From: Bacillota bacterium
GTDB lineage: Bacteria > Bacillota > UBA4882 > UBA8346
Direction: 5' to 3'
DNA length: 64,000 nucleotides
NCBI GenBank assembly: GCA_023400055.1
Contig: JAEXFN010000005.1
Span: 124,001 to 188,000 of the forward strand
The notes under the pieces were generated by a model. It did no database searches, was not told the DNA's origin, and saw only the letters and a program-made list of their open reading frames with translations. Below, piece by piece: positions 16,781 through 24,379 of the stretch (positions are counted from its first letter, which is position 1; the number at the start of each line of letters is the position of its first letter). A program made the translations under genes and the position numbers.

Positions 16781-17659
16781 ATGAATATCAATCGCTTCGT
16801 CGAACGCAACTTGCGCTGGATCTTTCCGTTGCCGGCCGCGACTTTTATCATCCTGATGCTGGTCTTCCCGGTGCTGTACACCTTCTATGTCAGCCTGACC
16901 AACTGGGATATGATCTCCGGCGGCACGATCAGCTTCGTCGGCCTCGACAATTATCTGGCCATGCTGAAGGAACCGCGCTTTTATAACGCCATCGGCCTCA
17001 CGTTTTACTTCACCCTGCTGGCGGTGGGGCTGGAGACGGTTTTGGGCGTGATCATCGCGTTGATTCTGAACCGCGAATTCCGTGGCAAGAACCTGGCCAA
17101 ATTCATCCTGTTGCTGCCGCTGGTGGCCACGCCGGTCGCCATCGGGCTCTCCTGGACCTTGTTTTACGAGCCGACGATTGGTCTCGCCAATTACGCCCTG
17201 AAACTATTGGGGATCCCCGGCATCAAATGGCTGGCTTCCAATGCGACGGTCATCCCGTCCCTGGCCCTGGTGGACATCTGGCAATGGACTCCGATGATCT
17301 CGCTGATCGTCATGGCCGGACTGGCCGGGCTGCCGCAGGATCCTTACGAGGCGGCCATCGTCGACGGCGCCCGGCCGCTCCAGGTGATCCGCCACATCAC
17401 CCTGCCGCTGCTGCGGCCGACCATCCTGATCGCGGTGGCCCTGCGGAGCATCGACGCGCTGAAGACTTTCGACATCATTTATGTCATGACTTCGGGCGGC
17501 CCCGGCTTCGCCTCGGAGACCCTGAATATCTACGCCTATAGTCTGAGTTTCGGCTATTTTCGCTTCGGCGCCGCCTCGGCGTCGCTGTTGGCCTTGTTCG
17601 CGATTGTCTTGGGTTGCTGTATCATCTTGCTGAAAATGCGCAAATCCCAAGAATTGTGA
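16781..17659 (+). CDS. Sugar ABC transporter permease (MalF/UgpA type)
   Basis: 292 residues with six membrane segments. The cytoplasmic EAA loop reads DPYEAAIVDGARPLQVIRHI with TLPLLRPTILI following, the site that docks the ATPase. The N-terminal part LVFPVLYTFYVSLTNWDM and FVGLDNYLAML is typical of this family. ATG 16781 is selected over an upstream in-frame start because of GAGAGGG before it and the normal N-terminus. It forms a heterodimer with the next gene product. Confidence 0.93.
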   Translation: MNINRFVERNLRWIFPLPAATFIILMLVFPVLYTFYVSLTNWDMISGGTISFVGLDNYLAMLKEPRFYNAIGLTFYFTLLAVGLETVLGVIIALILNREFRGKNLAKFILLLPLVATPVAIGLSWTLFYEPTIGLANYALKLLGIPGIKWLASNATVIPSLALVDIWQWTPMISLIVMAGLAGLPQDPYEAAIVDGARPLQVIRHITLPLLRPTILIAVALRSIDALKTFDIIYVMTSGGPGFASETLNIYAYSLSFGYFRFGAASASLLALFAIVLGCCIILLKMRKSQEL

Positions 17660-17688
17660 TGCGATAAACCGTGACGGAGCTGATGACG

Positions 17689-18510
17689 ATGAAGATAAAC
17701 AAGAAACTGTTTGCCCGGATTGCCTGGTATGGACTGATCGCCCTGATTATTATCCCGTTTCTATTCCCGCTTTTCTGGATCGTGAGCTCCTCCTTCAAGA
17801 CGCAGAGCCAGATCGTGACCTCGCCGCCGCTGTGGGTCTTCCGGCCGACGCTGGAGAATTACAAAGGGGTCTTCATGGACCAGAGTTTTGGAATTTACCT
17901 CTTGAACAGCTCGATCATTGCCATCGGCTCGACGCTGCTCTCGCTGCTCATCGGAATTCCGGCGGCTTACGCCATTTCGCGCTATAAGATGCAGACTCTG
18001 GGGGTCTTCATTCTGATCGCCCGGCTGATGCCAGGGATCTCCTTTTTGATCCCGTGGTTCATTTTGTTCTCCAAGATCCGGCTGATCGATACCTATACGG
18101 CCTTGATCGCCAGCCATATGCTGGTGGGGCTGCCGCTGATCGTCTGGATCATGATCAACTATTTTGACGGGTTGCCCCGCGAACTGGAGGAATCGGCGCT
18201 GATCGACGGCTGCACGCTGCAGGGGGCGTTCGTCCGGGTGTATCTGCCCATTTCCGGGCCGGGGATCCTGACTGCGACGACCCTGTCGTTCCTGTTCTCC
18301 TGGAACAACTTCATGTTCTCGCTGGTTCTGAGCGCCCAACGGACTAAGACCCTGCCGATCGCCATCTATAATTTCGTCTCCTACGCCGAGGTGAATTGGG
18401 GCAGCGTCATGGCGGCGGCAGTGGTGATCATCACCCCGGCGATCGTCCTGACCATGATCTTCCAGCGATACGTGATCAAAGGTTTGACGATGGGAGCGGT
18501 TAAGGGCTGA
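17689..18510 (+). CDS. Sugar ABC transporter permease (MalG/UgpE type)
   Basis: 273 residues, six membrane segments, with PLFWIVSSSFKTQSQI near the N-terminus and an EAA loop LPRELEESALIDGCTLQGAF then VYLPISGPGILT. The C-terminus FQRYVIKGLTMGAVKG is characteristic of the MalG branch. Starts at 17671, 17683 and 17689 are in frame; 17689 has the best distance from GGAG. No ATPase gene follows; the operon ends in a terminator. A MsmX/UgpC-type ATPase at 48693-49787 could serve it. Confidence 0.93.
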   Translation: MKINKKLFARIAWYGLIALIIIPFLFPLFWIVSSSFKTQSQIVTSPPLWVFRPTLENYKGVFMDQSFGIYLLNSSIIAIGSTLLSLLIGIPAAYAISRYKMQTLGVFILIARLMPGISFLIPWFILFSKIRLIDTYTALIASHMLVGLPLIVWIMINYFDGLPRELEESALIDGCTLQGAFVRVYLPISGPGILTATTLSFLFSWNNFMFSLVLSAQRTKTLPIAIYNFVSYAEVNWGSVMAAAVVIITPAIVLTMIFQRYVIKGLTMGAVKG

Positions 18511-18540
18511 CCGACGTTAGGGACCGGGCAACAGAGAGAA

Positions 18541-18570
18541 AAAGCCGTCGGAAGTCGCCGCGGCTTTTTT
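18541..18570 (+). terminator. Rho-independent terminator after sugar ABC operon
   Basis: AAAGCCG and CGGCTTT arms, with a GC-rich inner loop, run into seven T. Confidence 0.85.
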
Positions 18571-18629
18571 TCTGCTGAATAGCGGCAGGCTGATAACACT
18601 GGAAGGAAGCAGTTTATGGCTCTTAAATT

Positions 18630-18886
18630 CGGTCTTCGGGGCGCGGATCCGGATCGGCGGCGAAAACGCCGGACTGCATCTGTTGGTGGAGTTTCTGGAC
18701 CGCTCGTTCGCGACTACGGATATGGAACGATTTCGGTAAAACGGGGTCGAGGTGGATTGGGTGGGGGACTATGCGCTCCGGAAAGGCTACCACCAAAACC
18801 AGTTGGTGCTGGGTTACGGGAGCCTTACTCCGGAGCAGCTCGCCTCGGGAGTGGCGCGGATCGTCAAAACACTGGCCTGGGCTTGA
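18630..18886 (+). pseudogene. Remnant of a MocR/PdxR-type GntR-aminotransferase regulator (C-terminal end)
   Basis: One frame reads ENAGLHLLVEFLDRSF, an in-frame TAA at 18737, then NGVEVDWVGDYALRKGYHQN and QLVLGYGSLTPEQLASGV before the final stop. This resembles the end of the aminotransferase-like domain of MocR regulators: GxHL, GV.V...Y..., LGY..L....I..GV. Nothing of the DNA-binding domain or PLP-lysine region is present upstream. The short length, internal stop and missing N-terminus mark it as a dead fragment. An alternative overlapping frame (18616-18915) gives a low-complexity Gly/Arg product that I do not believe. Confidence 0.6.
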
Positions 18887-18889
18887 TTG

Positions 18890-19825
18890 TCAGGTTTGAT
18901 ATTTGCGTTGCATGATCTGGCCGATGAAGCGGGCAATGATATTGAAAGCGAACACCGTGATCAACAGCACGGCCGCGGAACCATCGGCGATCTGCCGGGC
19001 GTCGGGCGCCAGGCTCTCGGAGTTGACCTTCCAGGTGTAGACCGCCAGGGTTTCGCCGGGCCGGAAGGGATTCAGCGGCGATGACGGATGAAACGGGTTC
19101 CAGTCGCCGAAATTCAGCGGCGGGCTGCTCATTCCGGCGGTATAGAGCAACGCGGCGGCCTCGCCGAAGATTCGGCCGGTAATTAAGATGATGCCGCTCA
19201 GCAAACCCGGCAGCGCCGCCGGCAGGATCACCCGCATGATGGTCTGCCATTTGGTGGCCCCCACCGCCAGGCTCCCTTCCTTGATTGAATGCGGGACATT
19301 GCGGATGGCTTCCTCGGAGATGCGGGTGATGACCGGCAGATTCAGGATCATCAGCGCCATGGCCCCGGAAAACAGCGAAAAGCCCCACTTGGCGATGTTG
19401 ACGAAGAAGATCAGCCCGAACAAGCCGACCACGATCGACGGCAGCGAGGAGAGGGTCTCCAGGCTCAGTCGGATGGTTTTGGTGATCCAGTTGTCCTTGG
19501 CGTATTCGGCCATGTAGATTCCGGCGCCCACGCCAATCGGAATGCTCAACACCAGCGAAATGAGTAAGAGATAAAAGGAGTTGAACAGTTGCGGCGCGAT
19601 CCCCCCGCCTTTCTGCATGAAGAGGGGCGGCGTCGCGATAAAGTGAAAGTTGAGGCTGGCGCGGCCCATGTAGATCACATAGCCGACAAACGCAAAGAGG
19701 AGCGCGATCAGTATCAGGCCGCCCAGATAGAAGACGGAGGTCGCCAGGCGGTCCATGAACATGGTGTAGAAATGGTGCTTAAAATTGCTGCCCTGCGCGA
19801 GCGAATGATTATTGCGGTTGGCCAT
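18890..19825 (-). CDS. pstA: Phosphate ABC transporter permease PstA
   Basis: About 311 residues with six membrane segments. The motifs GGGIAPQLFNSFYLLLISLV, IGVGAGIYMAEYAKDN and the EAA loop SIKEGSLAVGATKWQTIMRV are diagnostic of PstA, as is the late GRIFGEAAALLYTAG. It pairs with PstC to form the high-affinity phosphate channel. Its ATG (19823-19825) overlaps the pstC stop. After it come only the MocR remnant and the convergent ABC operon, so pstB and phoU are not in this cluster. Confidence 0.95.
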   Translation of the reverse strand: MANRNNHSLAQGSNFKHHFYTMFMDRLATSVFYLGGLILIALLFAFVGYVIYMGRASLNFHFIATPPLFMQKGGGIAPQLFNSFYLLLISLVLSIPIGVGAGIYMAEYAKDNWITKTIRLSLETLSSLPSIVVGLFGLIFFVNIAKWGFSLFSGAMALMILNLPVITRISEEAIRNVPHSIKEGSLAVGATKWQTIMRVILPAALPGLLSGIILITGRIFGEAAALLYTAGMSSPPLNFGDWNPFHPSSPLNPFRPGETLAVYTWKVNSESLAPDARQIADGSAAVLLITVFAFNIIARFIGQIMQRKYQT

Positions 19826-20805
19826 CAATTGAGATTCCTCCCCGACTCACCGGTTCCCAACGTTCTGATGATCAAGATGAAGCCAAAGGTGATCATTAAC
19901 AGGATGAGCGCCATGGCCCACAAGGCGTTGTTCCAAGCTGAGCCCATGACGGTATTGCCCATGTCCATGGTGATGATGCTGGTCAAGGTGCTGGTCGATT
20001 CCAAGAGCGATTTGGGAATGCGGATGCTGTTGCCGATGACCATCTGCACCGCCAGGGCTTCGCCGAAGGCCCGGGCCAGGCCGAGCGTGATGGCGATCCC
20101 GATGCGCGCCTTGGCGGCCGGCAGCAGCAGCATTCGAATGGTCTGCCAGCGGGTCGCGCCTAAGGACAGCGAGCCCTCCCGGTAAGAGCCGGGCAACGCT
20201 TTGAGCGCGTCGATGGACAGGGTGGTGATGGTCGGCAGAATCATGATCGAGAGCACCAGCCCGCCGGCAAGCAAGCTGAAGCCCAGTCCGCCGACGTTGT
20301 TGCGGATGAAGGGCACCAGGACGCTCAAGCCGACCCATCCGTAGACCACCGACGGAATCCCCGAAAAGAGCTCCAGGCACGGTCGGAGAAAACGTTCGCC
20401 TACCGTGGGGGCGATTTCGGAGATGAGAATGGATGAAGCGATGGCCAGGGGAACGCTAAAAAGAAGCGCCAGGAAGGATACGCTGATCGAACCCAGCATA
20501 AAGATTAAGATTCCGAATTTGGGACCGCCGTCCTGCGGGGAGGTGTCCGGCAGCCACTGGATGGAGGTCAGCAGTTCTTTTAAAGAAAGGGGATGTTGTC
20601 CGAAAAATCCGGTCAACCCTTTGAAGGCGATAAACAAGATGATTAGCGCCGTGAGGCCGATGATCGCGGCGGCGCAAACCGTGGTGTACCAGCCGCCGAG
20701 GTGTTCTTTCCACACGTAATGCCAGCTGTATTTGTGTTTGATCAGAAGCGGATTGCTGGATGGGGTGTTTGTTTGCCAATTCATCATCCGAACCTTCTTA
20801 TCCAA
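19825..20805 (-). CDS. pstC: Phosphate ABC transporter permease PstC
   Basis: 326 residues if started at TTG 20805, which lies seven or eight bases after GGGAGGTAA; an ATG at 20787 is the alternative. Six membrane segments. The segments PFIRNNVGGLGFSLLAGGLV-like, GSYREGSLSLGATRWQTIRM (EAA loop) and GLARAFGEALAVQMVIGNS are typical of PstC. It lies between pstS, 126 bases upstream, and pstA, which it overlaps. The gap to pstS holds a pyrimidine/purine inverted stretch that could act as partial attenuation between the highly expressed pstS and the permeases. Confidence 0.94.
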   Translation of the reverse strand: MDKKVRMMNWQTNTPSSNPLLIKHKYSWHYVWKEHLGGWYTTVCAAAIIGLTALIILFIAFKGLTGFFGQHPLSLKELLTSIQWLPDTSPQDGGPKFGILIFMLGSISVSFLALLFSVPLAIASSILISEIAPTVGERFLRPCLELFSGIPSVVYGWVGLSVLVPFIRNNVGGLGFSLLAGGLVLSIMILPTITTLSIDALKALPGSYREGSLSLGATRWQTIRMLLLPAAKARIGIAITLGLARAFGEALAVQMVIGNSIRIPKSLLESTSTLTSIITMDMGNTVMGSAWNNALWAMALILLMITFGFILIIRTLGTGESGRNLN

Positions 20806-20931
20806 AAAAATTACCTCCCGGAAAAGGATTAAAGAATAAAGAAAGAGAGAAGAAGGGGGGAGGATTAACCCCATTCTACTCTCTTCTCCTCCGCAAAAGG
20901 AGAGTGGTCTTTGCAATCAATATTGTTTAGC

Positions 20932-21771
20932 TTAGCGGCTGACTTTCATGTCGGTAATCGGGAAGTAACCGAGGGCCGGAACCAGTTTGCTTTGGACATC
21001 GGCGCTCATCATGTAGGCCAGGAACTCTTTGGCCAAACCGGTGGCTTCGCCTTTGGTGTACATGTGCTCGTAGGACCAGATCGGGTATTTGCCGGAAACG
21101 ATGTTGGCTTTGGTCGGAGCGACTTTGTTGAAGTTCAGCACGCGTACGGTGGAATCGACATACGATAAGGCTAAGTAACCGATGGCGCCTTGGGTATCAG
21201 CGATGGTCTTGCGGACGGTTCCCGAGGAATCTTCGGTAAGAGCCACGCCCGAGGCTTCCTCGACGCCGTTCAAAGCATATTTCTTAAATACGGCACGGGT
21301 ACCGGAAGATTTGGGGCGGTTGATGATGACGATCTTGAGGTTCGGGCCGCCAACTTTCTTCCAGTTGGTGATTTTGCCGGAGTAGATGTCGATTAATTGC
21401 TTCTGCGATAAATTGCTGACGGTGACGTCGGTGTTTACCACCGCGGCGAAACCGACGACACACACTTTATGGTCGACCAACAGCTTCGGATCGATGTCGC
21501 CTTTCTCCTCGACGGTGATGTCGGAGTTGCCGATATCGGCGCCGCCTTGAGCGACTTGGGTGAGGCCGGTGCCACTGCCGCCGCCTTGGACGAGAACTTT
21601 CAAGCTCGGGTTTTTGGCCATGAACTGACTGGCGGCCTGTTCAACCAAGGGTTGCAGCGCGGTCGAGCCCATGCAGGTGATCGAGTTATCAGCGGCGAAG
21701 ACGGATAAACCGATGCTGCTGATGGCGATCAACGCCACGATGGAGAGGAAAAGAACCTTTGAAAATTTCAT
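20932..21771 (-). CDS. pstS: Periplasmic phosphate-binding protein PstS
   Basis: 279 residues. A signal peptide ends near SVFAADN, with no lipobox Cys, so the protein is predicted to be soluble in a periplasm rather than a lipoprotein as in monoderm Firmicutes. Phosphate-contact motifs visible are CMGSTALQPLVE, VQGGGSGTGLTQVAQG and RPKSSGTRAVFKK, and the fold continues to the end (LGYFPITDMKVSR). ATG has GGAGCAATTACCC upstream. First gene of pstSCA on the minus strand. A long leader to about 22.1 kb includes a hairpin. Confidence 0.96.
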   Translation of the reverse strand: MKFSKVLFLSIVALIAISSIGLSVFAADNSITCMGSTALQPLVEQAASQFMAKNPSLKVLVQGGGSGTGLTQVAQGGADIGNSDITVEEKGDIDPKLLVDHKVCVVGFAAVVNTDVTVSNLSQKQLIDIYSGKITNWKKVGGPNLKIVIINRPKSSGTRAVFKKYALNGVEEASGVALTEDSSGTVRKTIADTQGAIGYLALSYVDSTVRVLNFNKVAPTKANIVSGKYPIWSYEHMYTKGEATGLAKEFLAYMMSADVQSKLVPALGYFPITDMKVSR

Positions 21772-22345
21772 GGGTAATTGCTCCTTTACGTTTTTTTAAA
21801 TGCGTTGTGAGTAACCCTGCCTGAAGGTCAGGGTGTTCACAAAAGCTCGGAAAAGCAAGTGATAAGCCGTTTAAAACCTTTTGCAGTACGATTCTTCAAA
21901 TTCAAAAGACTTTATCACCGGGCTTTCGCTGCGTGACAGCATAAAAAGTTTGAACTTTTTCAATTCTGGAAAAGCCAATATTCAAATGGATGGATGAGTT
22001 GTTCGTGAAGCTTGACGGGCGCCGTCTTTTAAGTTCATGATATGGGATATTGTTTATGGAAAGATTAAAACAATATTATTCTTTCGTACAGTTAGCATTA
22101 TTTTTTTATGACCTTTGCACAGGGCTTTTAATCCGTATGGTTGAAGCGGGCGGCAGCCGCTGATCGCGCCTATCCCCGTGGAACGGGAGTTGGCCGTCCG
22201 TTCGAGCGGTACCAAATGGGAGAAATTTCAATTAGCTTGGGGAAATATGGCAGGAGACTGGCGGGAATTTATTGCGCAGAAGATAGCTTTGGAAGAATCG
22301 CCAGAGCGGTTTACATTCTCCTAAACAATGGCTGGCGCGTCGCTC
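21772..22345. other. Leader of pstS and upstream intergenic region
   Basis: ACCCTG (21814-21819) and CAGGGT (21829-21834) form a hairpin in the pstS leader. Sequence between 21.9 and 22.1 kb is AT-rich and probably holds the pstS promoter, but I cannot pick a convincing PhoB/PhoP box. From about 22140 the composition becomes GC-richer and several short frames are open; none has a recognisable product or RBS. Confidence 0.35.
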
Positions 22346-22374
22346 TTGAAAATCAGCCCCGATTATGGTATTAT
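22346..22374 (+). promoter_or_regulatory. SigA-type promoter of the tRNA-Thr gene
   Basis: TTGAAA (22346-22351), a 17-base spacer and TATTAT (22369-22374) place the start about 12 bases before the tRNA. Confidence 0.65.
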
Positions 22375-22392
22375 AATGATTGCTTATTTTGG

Positions 22393-22468
22393 GCCGACAT
22401 AGCTCAGCTGGTAGAGCAGCGCACTTGTAATGCGCAGGTCATCGGTTCGATTCCGATTGTCGGCTCCA
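22393..22468 (+). tRNA. tRNA-Thr (anticodon TGT)
   Basis: 76 bases with encoded CCA. Acceptor arms GCCGACA/TGTCGGC pair fully. The D arm (GCTC..GAGC), an anticodon stem with loop CTTGTAA (TGT) and the T arm with GGTTCGATTCC are all present. Its 3' part from 22415 on is duplicated at 24081-24149, marking it as the integration site of the element that follows. Confidence 0.97.
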
Positions 22469-22483
22469 TTGAAATTGAGGTTT
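22415..22483 (+). repeat. Left attachment-site copy (attL-like) in tRNA-Thr
   Basis: 69 bases from within the D-arm/anticodon junction through the tRNA end and 15 bases beyond match 24081-24149 with two differences (positions 22420 and 22469). A duplicated tRNA 3' end flanking foreign sequence is the classical footprint of tyrosine-integrase insertion. Confidence 0.85.
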
Positions 22484-22505
22484 TTACCTTTCTTATATAT
22501 CATGT

Positions 22506-22515
22506 TTGACCCTAA
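22506..22515 (+). repeat. TTGACCCTAA repeat, possible integrase arm site (copy 1)
   Basis: The same 10-mer recurs twice at the other end of the element (23942-23963), in the same orientation. Such repeats just inside att sites suggest arm-type integrase binding; this is inference. Confidence 0.4.
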
Positions 22516-22531
22516 CCAGATAGAAAACAAG

Positions 22532-22558
22532 GCCGCAATCAATTGGATTGCGGCTTTT
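22532..22558 (+). terminator. Strong hairpin terminator downstream of tRNA-Thr
   Basis: GCCGCAATC-AATTG-GATTGCGGC is followed by TTTT. It overlaps the end of the integrase remnant on the other strand and may end both transcripts. Confidence 0.75.
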
Positions 22559-22712
22559 GCTTTGGTTTGAGGTTGTCGAGCAAAGAGGCCACCTTATCGG
22601 CGGCTGCTTGTTTTACTTCGGAAAACAACATAATGTTTTGTAGGTGTCGATCATGATGCAGCTGTAGCGTGGCCCAGAAGCTCATGGACCGCCTTTATGT
22701 TTTTATCTAGTT
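22539..22712 (-). pseudogene. Decayed C-terminus of a tyrosine recombinase (phage-type integrase)
   Basis: Read on the minus strand, one frame gives LDKNIKAVHELLGHATAAS then a stop. A shifted frame gives MIDTYK, and a third gives FSEVKQAAADKVASLLDNLK up to TGA at 22541-22539. Together these reproduce the end of a tyrosine integrase: the (I)xxVxxLLGHxxxxxTxDxY block with the LGH motif and the catalytic-Tyr region, then the usual AAxKxxxLL tail. At least two small frameshifts separate the pieces and nothing of the N-terminal or core-binding domains remains. Its position next to the tRNA, facing it, is the normal place for the integrase of a tRNA-inserted element. Confidence 0.7.
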
Positions 22713-22714
22713 AA

Positions 22715-23125
22715 CAGGGAAATACGGTATTATTCAAGTATGGGTTCCAGGTTCGGACGCTGAAACAGAATGCCTTTTACTGGTGCTTTCTTACCTGGTG
22801 TATCCATCCTTTTGGCGGAGATCTCCAATCGCAGGGCCATTTTTCAGTTGATGCTTTGCATGAAGACGTGAAGGCTTGGATTGAAGCCAGTCACAGCGAC
22901 GATTTCCCGATAAGCAAGAAGTTTACCACCACCGAACTTGATAAAAAAGAATTCGGCCAGTTCTTTGATATCATCAATCTTGAATTGATGGTAGAAATTC
23001 TTGGAGTAGACACCGCAGGGTTCTGGCATGAATATGAGAAATATTCCAAATGGGCCGAGTATAGTGGAGATAATTTCAGAGGGTATATGGATGAACGGAA
23101 GTTACAATTTAAAAAAGGAAATTAA
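22715..23125 (+). pseudogene. 5'-truncated phage recombination protein, NinB/DUF1367-like
   Basis: The frame is open from the stop at 22712 through 136 codons. VRTLKQNAFYWCFLTWC is followed by a helix-rich part (ALHEDVKAWIEA) and TTTELDKKEFGQFFDIINLE. The pattern RxLxQNxxYWxxL, then a TTxxLxxxEFxxxxxxI segment, resembles phage NinB-type recombination-enhancement proteins. No ATG or GTG with an RBS precedes the conserved part; only a TTG at 22856, inside the gene, could start a shortened product. It therefore looks like a remnant of a prophage or similar element. The family call is tentative. Confidence 0.45.
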
Positions 23126-23180
23126 ATCCGAATATTGAAGATATAACTATCTAATTATTTATTGTGGAAAGGAGCAGTAG

Positions 23181-23570
23181 ATGAATAACATACCCACAAT
23201 CAAATTGAAGTCAATTGTACTTGATTGCCCCGATATCCAAGTTTTGTCTGATTTTTATATTCGTATGCTTGGATGGGAAAGGGATTATGTAGAGGAAGGA
23301 GATTTTCTTGACATCCGTTCTCCGTTGGGTGATGTTAAGATCGCCTTTCAAACCAACACTGACTACATTTCACCTGTTTGGCCAGAAGAACCTAATGCGC
23401 AGCAGCAGATGTTACACATCGATTTTGCGGTACAAAGTAAGGAAAATATGGAACGTGCTGTGAAACACGCAATTTCATGTGGTGCAACGAAAGCAGACAC
23501 CCAGTATTCCGACGAATGGACGGTCATGCTTGATCCTGTGGGGCATCCGTTTTGTTTTGTCGTTGGGTGA
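23181..23570 (+). CDS. VOC superfamily (glyoxalase/bleomycin-resistance-like) protein
   Basis: 129 residues with GGAAAGGAGC before the ATG. A single VOC module pair is visible: IVLDCPDIQVLSDFYIRMLG with WERDY, then MLHIDFAVQSKENMERAVKH and a final VMLDPVGHPFCFVVG. H in MLHIDF and the acidic residues near DPVGHPF are where VOC metal ligands usually lie. The function (lyase, dioxygenase or drug-binding) cannot be told. It is intact, has its own terminator, and is the only healthy gene of the tRNA-inserted element, so it may be cargo. Confidence 0.85.
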   Translation: MNNIPTIKLKSIVLDCPDIQVLSDFYIRMLGWERDYVEEGDFLDIRSPLGDVKIAFQTNTDYISPVWPEEPNAQQQMLHIDFAVQSKENMERAVKHAISCGATKADTQYSDEWTVMLDPVGHPFCFVVG

Positions 23571-23599
23571 TACTAAAATTGATATTCATCTATGCGTTC

Positions 23600-23625
23600 A
23601 AAAAGCACCTTCGGGTGCTTTTTTA
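23600..23625 (+). terminator. Rho-independent terminator after VOC gene
   Basis: AAAAGCACC-TTCG-GGTGCTTTT with a further run of T. Confidence 0.93.
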
Positions 23626-24080
23626 TTTGTCAAACGTTGGCGCAGAGGTATTTTCCAAAGATCATGGTTGTCAAGCAATAAAGTCAATATGATGCTATCA
23701 TACTGACTTCCACAAGTCAACATCATTGATTCAGGAGGATATGGATGTGGAAGGCGAGATAAATGAAGTTAATATTTGAATACTTTATTCAACCAGGAAA
23801 GGTAATTTTAATCTTAACTAGAGAACCGTATCAAGAGAACAGACTTAAGAATGATAAAATAGGCGACCAACTAAAATCACCAGCATAAAATTTGGGACTG
23901 TTTTATTTAAAAGGTATTTAGCTGCGTAAATACAAATAATGTTGACCCTAAATTTGACCCTAATGGCATGAAAAATGGCAATAAATCAACAAAAATGCCT
24001 ATATTCATTGTAATTAAATGGGAATTCTGTTTTGATAAAATACCAGTTAAATAAGCAATTTTGTTGAAAGACTTGATTTT
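23626..24080. other. AT-rich non-coding end of the inserted element
   Basis: About 450 bases without a supported gene. Near its end lie two TTGACCCTAA direct repeats (23942-23951 and 23954-23963). Confidence 0.5.
23942..23963 (+). repeat. Paired TTGACCCTAA repeats, possible integrase arm sites
   Basis: Two copies of the 10-mer start 12 bases apart (23942 and 23954). A third copy is at 22506, just inside the other end of the element. Confidence 0.45.
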
Positions 24081-24149
24081 AGCAGTGCACTTGTAATGCG
24101 CAGGTCATCGGTTCGATTCCGATTGTCGGCTCCAGTGAAATTGAGGTTT
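24081..24149 (+). repeat. Right attachment-site copy (attR-like): partial tRNA-Thr
   Basis: This copy contains the anticodon arm, variable loop, T arm and acceptor 3' strand with CCA of tRNA-Thr, but not the 5' acceptor strand or the full D arm, so it is not a functional tRNA gene. It matches 22415-22483 at 67 of 69 positions. The stretch between the copies (about 1.6 kb) is the inserted element. Confidence 0.88.
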
Positions 24150-24153
24150 AAGG

Positions 24154-24181
24154 CCTGCTTAAATAATTAAAGTAGGTTTTT
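24154..24181 (+). terminator. Terminator, probably the original one of tRNA-Thr
   Basis: CCTGCTT and AAGTAGG arms (one G-T pair) are followed by five T. It lies right after the displaced tRNA 3' end, so it likely ended the tRNA transcript before insertion. Confidence 0.7.
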
Positions 24182-24202
24182 CCATCATCGACTCGGAATT
24201 TT

Positions 24203-24229
24203 ACCGCTCTATCGCTGGCGGTTTTTTTT
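24203..24229 (+). terminator. Weak rho-independent terminator
   Basis: ACCGC and GCGGT arms enclose a 10-base loop and are followed by seven T. Confidence 0.55.
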
Positions 24230-24379
24230 ATTATGGGCAGGAAATCGCGATGGAATGTTTAATTCATTTCTATTTATCAAGCGGATCGCTGACCGTGCGA
24301 TTTAATCATGGGGGAACCAAAATGTGGTCAGCTGCGTTTGAAAAATAGGTCGGCTCATTTTCTCGAGGAGGAAGAAATT

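Noticed and set aside
18616..18915. 99-codon Gly/Arg-rich frame
   Set aside because: The neighbouring frame carries clear MocR-like sequence; this one is low-complexity and has no RBS of its own.
22141..22509. 122-codon plus-strand frame running through tRNA-Thr
   Set aside because: It crosses the tRNA and its promoter, has no RBS and no recognisable product.
24081..24134. Second tRNA-Thr gene
   Set aside because: The 5' acceptor strand and most of the D arm are absent, so it cannot fold into a tRNA; it is the att duplication.
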